Under the pieces are notes generated by a model. The model ran no database searches. It was not told where the DNA came from and worked only from the letters and a program-made list of their open reading frames with translations. Below, in pieces: positions 50,801-62,800 of a DNA stretch of 64,000 nucleotides. Position numbers and translations under genes: made by a program. Origin of the DNA: Antedon mediterranea (lineage: Eukaryota; Echinodermata; Crinoidea; Comatulida; Antedonidae); contig NC_092675.1 in the NCBI RefSeq assembly GCF_964355755.1, forward strand, positions 28,730,912 through 28,794,911, in the 5' to 3' direction. The stretch's first letter is position 1. Each line of letters begins with the position of its first letter.

Positions 50801-53800
50801 GAGGAAGACATTTTTGATAGTAGTGTTATGTCTTCCCAAGTTGATTCAAGCATTGATGCTAAATTAAGAGAAATTGAATTACAAAATATGAAAGAAATTG
50901 AAATTCGAAGAATGGAATTGGAATTCGAAAGAGAGGAAAGAGATTTTAAATTAAAATTACGCGAATTAGAGCTAGCTAGTGGGATTAGTCAACCTATTTC
51001 CAATCCAAAATTTGATGTAACTAAACATATTAGACTAGTGCCACCTTTTCAGGAGAAGGAAGTAGATAAATTCTTTTTACATTTCGAGAAAATTGCCGAA
51101 AATCTTAAATGGCCTAAAGAACACTGGACCTTGCTTTTACAAAGTGTACTAACTGGTAAAGCGAGAGAAATTTATACTGATTTATCATTTGAGCAAAGTT
51201 CATCATATGATGTAGTTAAAGAACTCATCTTAAAGGGGTATGAATTAGTCCCAGAGGCCTATAGGCAACAATTCCGAAATAAACAACGGCAAACTAACCA
51301 AACACACCTTGAATTAGCACAAACCAAAGAACGGTTATTTGATCGTTGGTGTGCATCTAAGCAAACAAATAAAGATTATGATAGGCTTAGACAACTAATT
51401 TTGATAGAAGAGTTTAAATCATGTATTACTCCTGATGTGAGGACTTATCTAGATGAGCAAAAAGCTGAGACCTTAGGTCAAGCTGCTCGACTGGCTGATG
51501 ACTATGCCTTAACACATAAACAAGCATTCATTCAAAAGCCCCAGTCACAGTCAGTCATGTCTTCTGGAAACAAAGTCCAGCCTAATACTAGTTCTCAAAG
51601 TGATACTACTTCTACTCCGCCTAAACCAACCTACACTCCTAACAAATCTGACCAACAATTTCCATCTCCAAGTACTACTTGCAATTATTGCAAAAAGCCA
51701 GGGCACATTATGTCCGAATGTTTTGCCTTAAAACGGAAGGAAGGAAAAAGTAAACCTTCTGGGTTGGTCTTGGTTAAGAAACAGAAAAATGAAAATTTAA
51801 AAAATTTGGTATCGGACTCTGTTCTTGATGGGTACTCTCCTTTCATGTCCGATGGTTTTGTGTCCTTAATTGGAGATGATCTAAACCTCAAGTCAGTTAG
51901 GATCCTTAGGGATACAGGTGCTTCTCAATCCTTGCTTTTAGAAGGTATTTTGCCTTTATCTGATAGATCCTCTACTTGGGAAGATGTCTTGTTGCAAGGG
52001 ATTGAATTAGGGTATTTTAACGTACCATTGCACAATATTGTTATTAAGTCCGATTTTATAAACGGACCTGTAGTAGTTGGGGTTCTAAAGGAACTTCCAT
52101 TTATGGGCGTCACCTTTGTTTTAGGGAATGATTTAGCTGGGGCTATGGTTAAAGTGGACGAAACCACCCCAGATCCTAGTATGTTCCCTGTGTGTGCTAT
52201 TACGCATTCTATTAGCCAGCAAATTGATGAGGTTATTTTAGGGGATACATTCCTTGCCTCTGAGTTTAATTCTCCCTCTGACGATACTTTGTTTACTGGC
52301 ATTATGCCTCGTGTATCTTTGACTAAGGAGAAATTGATTGCTGAGCAGGTTGACGACTCTAATATTTATAAAAATGTCATATCAGAAGATAACTTGACTT
52401 CTGCTATATGCACTATTTCTGAAGATAACTTGACTTCTGTTTTATGCGCAAATTCTGAAGATAACTTGACTTCTGTGCTAAGCGCTACTGAACTAATTTC
52501 TATCACCCCTGCCACTAAGGTAGAGAGTGACTTAAACTTAAATGTCCAAAATAATAATGGTGGTAACTATGATCTTAATGCTGAGAGTTGTTTGAGACTT
52601 CAACATTCTGAGGTCCTTGCTAATTTGGATGCTAAGTTTGTTCATTTAACAGATGCTGAAAGGATAGAACTAACAAAATTGGTGCTTGGACATAACAGTT
52701 CATTTCCTGATGTACCTGTACAAATCAATAATGATGATGATGCTAAGCTGCTTAAAGAACATCCTTATCATCTTAAAATAATACAGCAGAACTATCTAAA
52801 ACAAGAGATGTATATGCTCCAAACTGATATTATAGAACCAAGTTTTAGTCAGTGGAGTTCACCATGTGTGCTGGTTTTAAAGCCTGATGGTTCTTACCGA
52901 TTATGTACAGACTTTCGAAAGGTCAATGTAGTTCCAAAGGCGGATTCATACCCATTGACACGCATTAATGATTGTCTCTACAAATTGGGCAAATTTGATC
53001 TACTCAAAGGATATTGGCAAGTTTCTCTCATCGAACGTGTGAAGGAGATATCAGCCTTTGTCACCAATGACGGACTCTACCAATACAAGCGAATGCCGTT
53101 GGGAATGCGGAATGCACCAGCCACGTTTCAACGCCTCCTGAATAGTGTGATTGCAGACATCAATGGCTGCGAGGGCTACATAGATGATGTTATTGTCTAC
53201 AGTGATACTTAGCAAGATCATGTTGAGAACATTTTTCAAGGAACTTTAAAAAATAAACAATTAACAAAATGTGAATTCAGCAGAGGAAATGTGAACTTGA
53301 TATTATAATGTTGTACACAAAGTGTTTTTAAAGAATAAAATATTGTTCTGTGATTTTATATACAATTATTACATTTTACTGTAATGTATATAAAAAGTTT
53401 GTATGCAAACTTTTCTTTAAGGAGGGGTGTGTTAGGAGATACATTTATACTATTATATTATTATCACTTTACCATAGTATTGTACTGTATATATTATATT
53501 GGTTGTAGACTAGACCAAAGTTCAGTAACCAGGTTGTTAGTAATTGTACCTATGAGATTGCTCATAACTCAAGTTGTCAGAGACACTTGTTTGATATTCC
53601 ATATAAGGAAATTGTTACAACAACTTCATACTAAGATGATGATGTCATTTGAATTTCATCTTAAAACCAATTTCATCATCTTTAAGTTATTTGATGAGAT
53701 CATTATGATCACCCCACATATCCTGCATAAGAATATAAATAGTGGTACATTAACCATATTTAATCAGTCCTAATACGAATACTGACATAGCTAAACTAAA

Positions 53801-56800
53801 TGCTGTTAAAGTCTATTGAAGTATCTAGAAGTCTGTTTGACTGTTTTGAACAACTGAAGTAAAGCTTTATATTAGCCTTGGGCTCAGCTATATTTGTAAG
53901 TCTTGAATTTCTTTATGTATTTTGATTGTGTGTTACCACCATCTTATACTTTGATAATTATTTTATATTGTTAATTAATTTTTATCTTTATAATCATTTT
54001 AATTGATTTTGTTATCTTTTGCTTTTCTGTTTGAAGAATAAAACGTAGATTAGAGTATAAAACTTATCCATTGTATTGCCTATCTTCTGTTTGTGCCTTG
54101 CATGTAACATTACAATATAAATAATTATAATAATATTATATTCAAAATAAGTATTTTGAGAATATGAGACATTCTGATTATGAAAATGGTGAAGATAGAT
54201 GATGATGATGACTGGAATGATTATGATAGAATGATAACAATAATATAATAAAAAAACTATATAAAAAAATTATAAGATAATCATATGCACCATAATCAAA
54301 TCAATGAAGAAATAATATATATAAATACTGTTTACAAAAACATCAAAACAAAAATTTATTAAAAGTTTCTGGTCAGTCTCAAGTTATTGAATAAATCTTT
54401 CAATTAATATAAAATATAAGAATTTGTATTTTATTTCCTTAATTAATTACCTGCTCCAAGTGTCCTAACAGACTTTGTTTTTGTCCTTTCGCCATCACCC
54501 TTGGAGGTGTATGCTGCTATTTCAACTTCATACAATGTGTTAGGTAGCAACCCAATGATAATGACAACCTACAACAAATAAAAACAAACTTGTTTATCAA
54601 ACATTAAATCTTTACTAAATACTCATTTTCAATTTACATATAAGATGGTAAAGCATTTCATCAGCGATTCTACACGCTAGGATGTTAATATTTAACGACA
54701 GATTATTAAGTCAGAATTTCAATACACGCGTCACTGATGTTAATGATATGAATCAGATCATAGCATACAGCCTGCTATGCATTAACGACAAGTCATTCAT
54801 AATAAATAGGCTACAGCGAAAAAAAAAAACCTCATGTGAGTAGAATTAGAGATGCTTCAATGACAGCTATTACACAGGCAATTTGATGTTGAGCTTTGCA
54901 GTGTGATGTACTCTCTGAGGTAATTAGCTACCTGTCGTATCACCCTTCCTTATCATCCCTATCTCTGATAACTTAATTCCATTCAGAGTAATTTATGAAT
55001 GACTACAATAACTTAGAATAAACTTGTGAATGAACGAAATTAAGATGTCTTAGTTCATCTCAACACATTGTACATGGTGAAGTGTTTGAATGACATTAAC
55101 AAAAACAATTGTTTTTGGTTTTTTATGGATGTTTACATATTGATATTGAATTCAAAAGGGAAAGGAAAACAAAAATTTACAATAAAAAAAATGTAAATAA
55201 AATAATAAAGATTTCATTTTGTAACAGGTGGTTACGAGATTATTGTGAGATTCAAGCCTTGCGCATTTGTAGATCAGTAAGCATCCGCTTGCCGCGATCA
55301 AAGTTATTTGTTTGACAGTTTATTTTATTGTAAATAATTGTACTTGGGCCATTTTCCTATAGATAAAGGTAATGAATAATGGTTCAACCCATACAGAGGT
55401 AGATCGAATGAGTATGAAAATATTCTTTAGAACTTAAAATAGCATTTTTTGTCATCAATAGTTTTGTAAACATACTAACATAACTCGTGTTCCTGATGGA
55501 TAATATTATTGCCATGACTTACTAAAGCTCTGTCTACACTATTAAACTTTATGTGACAACAAAATGTGGTGTGCCCATTGTGGACATGATGATATCACAT
55601 CACTACTATATTTGGGCATCACTACCATATTTGGGCACATCCCACTTTTTTTGTCAAACTAGTTTGATAGTGTGAACAGAGCTTTAGTAAGTACTTGTGT
55701 ATTCTTTCCAATAATTTAATTTGTTTTACACCCTGCAAATATTTTGATTTATTTTAATTATTTCAAAATCATGCTAAAAAAATATTATTTGTTAGTGATA
55801 ACGCAATTGAAACATTTAACATATTACATACAAAACAAAATTGCAAAACAAAATGCTTATTATGTTTCATAAATAATTCCTAAATAAATACAAATATTAT
55901 ACATATATTATATACAAAATAAAGAATAATCTATTTTTCTATTTTATTTTTAAGTGAATGTTTAGAATTCTGCCACCAAGCAGATAGATATGAAAGAAAA
56001 ATAGTTGTATTTAAGTAAGAATTAGTTTTAAGAATGAGTTTCTATCACCATTATATAAATATTATTATATTTGCTTTCAAAACTAATATTTTTAAGTAGG
56101 ATTTTATATTAAGGTAATTTATATTGATTCATGTTTATTTTTGTAAGCTTTGAAAGTGTGGATTTGGCACGCCTTATGTCAACTGCGGTCCTCCGACCAT
56201 CTGCCACGCCTTGGCACACTCAATATACATGTTTTTATGTTGTTAAAATGATTAAAATAACCTTATAATCCTTTTTACTTGCTGAGCAAGGTAAGTTTTA
56301 GGGAGGGTATTTTGATGAAAATAATAGCAAGGGTTTGTTACCAGTACCTGTTGAAGTTGATCCTTCTAGTGATAGTGTCAGGTCGATGATGAAGCACACA
56401 GGAAAAAGATGAGAAAAAAAAAACAACCAAGCAAGTTAGAAAAATGCATAGGGGAAGAAAATTATAGTTAAAAAAGAAACAAAAATAAATAACTAGCTAG
56501 TCATTGCAAGCACAACAATATTATCAATAAATACCAATAAATAAATAAAAAATTAGTATGTCAATCCCAAAGTAATCAAAAGTTAAATAAGAATCAAATA
56601 GCTATTGTACCAAATATTGTTATTTGTATTAATTAATAATTATATATAATAACTACACATATCATTATATATAGTATAGTATATACATTAACTACACTAC
56701 TTCCTGTGTATATAAATATAACTCTCACTTAAATTACTTTAAATGAAATAAAATCATGGTCTAAAATACTAGTACAATCAAAAATAAATAATACAACAGA

Positions 56801-59800
56801 TAATACAAATAATAAATAACTGTAGTGAGTATTTTACAGAACATTCAACAAAAAAAGTTAAAACCACCCTAAATCTAGCATTGTCATGTGACATACATCA
56901 AATAAAAAATTGAACAATACCTTAGTGTCAGATAAAAATTAAAAAGATTTAAAAAAAATTAATTTTAAATAGTTTATATTCCTTAATGAAAAACCTGAAG
57001 TGTAAAAATGTTTGTGAGTGTATTTGTGTTTGAAGTCAACGTGTCCGTACATGCAATACAACTGTGATCATAAGCTTACTAAATTCCAAGAAAAGCCGAT
57101 GCTTAATTTTTAAATTTTAAAATAGAAAAATAATTTTGAATAGAAAATTCAAAGCTGCTAAAATGCAATTAGAGAAAATAGCAGATATTGACCAGAGTAC
57201 CAAAAAAGATTAAACTAATTTATTAAAAAAAATATATTTTAGACGCAAGCAACCAATCAGAAATGAGTAGAATTCCCCAGTGTGTGAATTCATGAATATT
57301 CATTAGATAATTTATAATATAGAAAAGCATGCTGGGAATGCTAAAGGCCAATGTCATAATTGAGTCTAATTAATTAAGTCACTCGTCAATTATTAATTAA
57401 AACTTTCACATCACTATACAGAATTTGCCTATCAAGTATCATGTATTAAATATTATTAAATAAAAAATATCATTACCAACAAATTAAATTCTATGACAAT
57501 ACAAGGCAGACACATATTTTGTGATAAGTCATGGAATATCTTTAACTGTAATTGTAAACCACAAACTATAAAAGAGAGAATATCTAGGAGATATCTCAAA
57601 TAAAAATAAATAAATTAGCAAAATTTGGTTTATAATGAATAATATTATCACATCTTGTAATAGAAAACAACTGTTATTACTTACTGTACTTAAACTGTAC
57701 TAAAAAATGACATTCCAATAATATAAATAATTAATGTAAATCATATTTTTCATAAACGACTTTGTCACTTTCAGAATGTATGCAATTGAGTTAAATGCCA
57801 ACCATGCTTGAACTAATAAACATTCTTTTTTTATCATTTTATATTATTTTAATAACTATATTCTAATGATAATAAAGCTCTGCTAATTTTTCTGGCTGTT
57901 TACTTTATCATTTTGATTTAGCTTTTCGCTTTTTATTTTTGTATCTCCATTGAGATCCAGCCACTGATACCCACAACATTGTCATTTTTTTTCAGTAATT
58001 TGCCTTTGGATTTATATTCTAATGATAATAAATATCGAAATATTTGCATGGCAAAAACAAACAAATTCAGAGTTTGCGATATAACATTAAAAAAAAAAAA
58101 AAAAAAATAACCGAAGTGTGTCGGCATTTCAGTTGTTATGCTTCTGGACTAATTTTAGAATACCTGCTGTAATACTGTATCATAGTCTGCTGCAAACCTG
58201 ATTACATAACCTAATTTTTTCTGTTAACAATGTATTACTTCCATGGCTATTGATTTTGAATGTTGTGATGAATTACTAATTTAAAAAATAAATATAGTTT
58301 GCTACATGTTGCAACTAAAGTATTCTTATTCTTATAGAAAGTAATTCTTAATAAAACTATGTCTTAAATACAAAAGAATTATTGATATAATATAATCAAA
58401 AGATAATAAATATATAATGTATATATAATTAACACACATGAATATATAATGTAAATAATAATAATATATTTACACATACACAATACAAAATAACATCCAT
58501 AGACAGAAAGGTGTATATAATACAGTTACATAACCACATAGAGGAAATTAAGTTTAAGGAATAGTTAAAATTATATTATATAACTAAAGCATTAGCGTCT
58601 TTATTGAATATTAATGTTAGAAGATTAGGATAAAAATATCATAATATGGGCATTAAAGCTTTAAAAAGCTAGTCAACACACATAAACACAATCACTAATT
58701 TGTGAACACTTAAAAAAAAACAAAAAGACTAATTAAGAAGTAAATTTCAATACATAACCTAAAATAATAATAATAACATACAATTTGAGGAGAACATTGA
58801 CATTAAGTTTGTCACAGTCAACATAAATAATTGGACCAACTAACGTCAAACAACACGCACATAGTGTGTATAATATTGTTATCCGACGAGTTTCAACTAA
58901 AACCGTAGACGACATACACACGTTTTAAACACTTAAAAGACTGTCCTGAAAAGGCTAGGAGATTAACATTACTATACACATAATGGAAAGGTTAAAGGTT
59001 AAATGTGATAGGAAATGATGCAATTGAGATGTTAGTACTAACGTAAGCTTGGGATGAGATGATCAATATGGTTAGTTTAATTAAGCAGGGAAATAAATAT
59101 CTGAACAATTTAATATAATATTACTATTTTGATTTTCTACTATAATTTCCCATTTTAATTATGTCTCAAGATGTATTTATGATAATTAGAACTCTATAAT
59201 TTATGCAATCTTCCTCCATGATTTGAAAAATTCAATATCATAATTATATATAATTAATAGGACTGTAAAAGATGGAAGGTTCCACAGCTTTATATTCATT
59301 TTATTTTCTCATTTGCATAACATTATTCGAAAATTAAAAACTACTTGGTTGAATTTGTTTCAAACTATGCATTATTAATAGAGTATTTCTATTCTCTGTT
59401 ACTTATAAAGTATGCACACACTTGTTTTATTAAATTGTTGTCAAATGTCAATTGTAACATTTATATCGGCTTATAAATATGGCTTCCATAATGTGTCCCT
59501 GCTCGTGTCTGACCTTTTTGTTGGGTCTCAAACTAAAAACACCTAAAACTTAAAGTAGTGAGTGCATGAAGGAACCCTTAAGAGCATTTTGGAAGCAAAG
59601 TTGCTAGCTAAAGCTAACATCCATGTGTCACGTGTTGCATGCACGATTAAAACAACTCAATTGTTCATTGTTTATTAATTATTTATCTTTTCTTTTTTAG
59701 TAAGAACAAAACATTAAAATACCAATCTAAGATCGGAGAGCAGGCATACACAGGACAAGTGGAGGAAGTTCTACCTTAGCAGTGGTGAGTATATTGTGTA

Positions 59801-62800
59801 CAAATATATAATAGTTAAATAAAAAATTAAAAAGAAGCCATTTTGACAAAACACCGGTTGCGGATATAAAATATACTACCTGTCAACCATATTACACACC
59901 TTGAGATAGATTGGATTGTTACTTTGGATCTCATGTAGTTTGGTATTGTTCAGTTGAGGGAAAAAGTAAACGGGTAAGTACAAAGAATTCATGCAAACTT
60001 ATACAATTGATCGGGAGGTGATGGAACGAGGGGTCGGTAAAAGTTATGGGAACATGAAGGTTAGGAAAACCGGGAAGGCGGTAAAGGGAAAAAAACAAAA
60101 CGTATTAAAGAGGTTTAACATAAAGTGGTGGCAGGGTGGGGTCAGTAAAATTGGGATGGCAAACAGAACAGGGTGGCAGAATGTGGACAAGATTAAAGAG
60201 CAGGGCACACGTTAGGGTTTTTTTTTCCAAATTAAAAACAAAAACTGGATGAAACAAGTTATGTCAACCAAAAGCAATCACAGGTAGTTTCCACATTTGA
60301 ATTTTGATATAAATTTAATTTCAGCAACATTGCAAATTTCTTGGAAAATTAATTTTAAAATTTTACGTTAAAAAAGTGAATTTGATAATAACACATGTTT
60401 TACATGCAGTCAAGAATTTTTGATACTCAAAATTTCAAATGTGAGGACTGCCTGAGTAATAACTAATGCAACATTTTATGAAATGACATGGAAGACGAGA
60501 ATGCTGATTGATAAATCAGTTAACAAATGGACATGTCTCCATAATGATAGGTTAATTATAATTGAATGGGTCATGAATATGATAATCAATCATGAATATG
60601 GTAATAATCAATCATGAATATGGTAATCATATAATGAATATGGTAATAAGGCCATGAGTTATGTCATCAGACGGACATTAACAAAGTCATGAATGTTCAG
60701 AAGTCATGCAGATAATTATTTTAGGAGCAAAAGATGAATCAGCTTATGAAGATGATTGGTTAGTGTTCTATTGAATATTCATGCATCTTAGGAGTAGATT
60801 CATGAATATTCAATAAGTAGTAATTTACTAATCATGAATATTTAAGAGGTTAAATTCAACATAGATTGACATTTAATATAACATACAGACGTGGACATGA
60901 GCATTAAGTTGCTCTAACTGTTAAAATAAAAGAAGGTACATTGTATTAAAATCTTTTTTAATTATTTTTGGAAATTTACTTGAAAAATATCTTTATATTT
61001 TTAAATAGTTATTTTCAATAACTCGTTAATTTTATTGGAGTTTGGAGACAAACAATAAACATACAACAAAATATAACAATAAAAACAAGCCAACCTAATT
61101 TACTGTTTGGATCATTTCATTTTAAATTTAATAATAGAGAATTAATTATACTGTAAAAATACATTGTTTTTTTTTAAATGTTATATTGTTATTAATATTT
61201 TAGTAAGAGTGAGAACATGCATTTAATAATAATAATTATATGGTTAAACACATCATCATATTGTAACCTTTAAAAGTTGAAATTTAAAGAGTGATGTTAA
61301 TGAATGTAGTGACCTATGCTTGTAGAAGATTGAATGGTCAGAATAACAGAAATGTATGAATAAGTACAAATGAATGAATATGTATTAATCCAATGTATGA
61401 ATATGTATTAATCCAATGTATGAATATGTATTAATCCAATGCATGAATATGTATTAATCCAATGCATGAATATGTATTAATCCAATGTATGAATATGTAT
61501 TAATCCAATGTATGAATATGCATTAATCCAATGTATGAATATGCATTAATCCAATGTATGAATATGCATTAATCCAATGTATGAATATGTATTAATCCAA
61601 TGTATGAATATGTATTAATCCAATGCATGAATATGTATTAATCCAATGCATGAATATGTATTAATCCAATGCATGAATATGTATTAATCCAATGTATGAA
61701 TATGTATTAATCCAATGTATGAATATGTATTAATCCAATGTATGAATATGTATTAATCCAATGCATGAATATGTATTAATCCAATGTATGAATATGTATT
61801 AATTCAATGCATGAATATGTATTAATCCAATGTATGAATATGCATTAATCCAATGTATGAATATGTATTAATCCAATGCATGAATATGTATTAATCCAAT
61901 GTATGAATATGTATTAATCCAATGTATGAATATGTATTAATCCAATGTATGAATATGTATTAATCCAATGTATGAATATGCATTAATCCAATGTATGAAT
62001 ATGCATTAATCCAATGTATGAATATGCATTAATCCAATGTATGAATATGTATTAATCCAATGTATGAATATGTATTAATCCAATGTATGAATATGTATTA
62101 ATCCAATGTATGAATATGTATTAATCCAATGCATGAATATGTATTAATCCAATGCATGAATATGTATTAATCCAATGTATGAATATGTATTAATCCAATG
62201 TATGAATATGTATTAATCCAATGTATAAATATGTATTAATCCAATGTATGAATATGTATTAATCCAATGTATAAATATGTATTAATCCAATGTATGAATA
62301 TGTATTAATCCAATGTATAAATATGTATTAATCCAATGTATAAATATCTATTAATTGAATGTATGTATGAATATGCATTAGACAAATATATGAATATGTA
62401 TTAATCCAATGTGTGAATATGCATTAGACTAAATGTATATAAGTATTTGTGATTTCCATGACCTCAAATAAACTCAAAAACACGATGTAGCAATTCTGGT
62501 AAAAATATTAATATTATCAATACGAAAATTTCAATTAAACATATAAACACATTTATCAACTCAACTACCAACAAAATGGTATTTAGTTGATAAATGTGAA
62601 TTTAGAATTTTATCAATTTGGTAAATTTTTTTTTAAAAATAGTTTCGAGAGCTTGAAACCAATTAATTATCCTAATTGTTAAAAATCAAAAACTCACTGT
62701 CTGTTCTGGATACATAAAGTCTTTGATGATATCCTCCAGTCTGTTGTTGGTGTCATCATCAATGGGATAACAGTGAATCTGATATCCGTGGATAATTCCA

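Larger units (their letters stand above)
49827..54109 (+). mobile_element. Gypsy-type LTR retrotransposon, pol truncated
   Basis: Two 680-bp direct LTRs (49827-50506 and 53430-54109) start TGTTA and end TAACA, and TTAC flanks both sides as a 4-bp target duplication. A tRNA-Pro-type primer binding site follows the left LTR and a purine tract precedes the right one. The 2.9-kb inside carries one Gag-Pro-partial RT frame; RNase H and integrase are absent. It lies antisense in the intron between phosphatase exons 54568-54451 and 49593-49408. On reading, the LTRs show no difference, which points to a very recent insertion. Confidence 0.95.
54569..62697 (-). other. 8.1-kb phosphatase intron inside an FN3 domain
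   Basis: The intron separates the two halves of one FN3 domain (phase 0). It holds a family A MITE, a candidate 18-nt microexon, dispersed ATCATGAATATGGTAAT repeats near 60590-60830 and the 23-bp minisatellite. Other parts are AT-rich with nothing recognisable; an open stretch near 59890-59990 on the minus strand lacks an acceptor and is not called. Confidence 0.55.

Noticed and set aside
59735-59750. AAGATCGGAGAGCAGG resembling a sequencing adapter
   Set aside because: It lacks one base of the common adapter motif and the surroundings are ordinary genomic DNA, so no adapter contamination is claimed.
59880-59990. Minus-strand stretch with [18 protein letters not shown] before a GTGTGT
   Set aside because: It resembles FN3-type sequence, but no AG acceptor precedes it and the flanking exons already join in frame.
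59991-60215. 74-residue plus-strand basic open frame
   Set aside because: No splice context, no recognisable domain; lies in a phosphatase intron and composition looks random.
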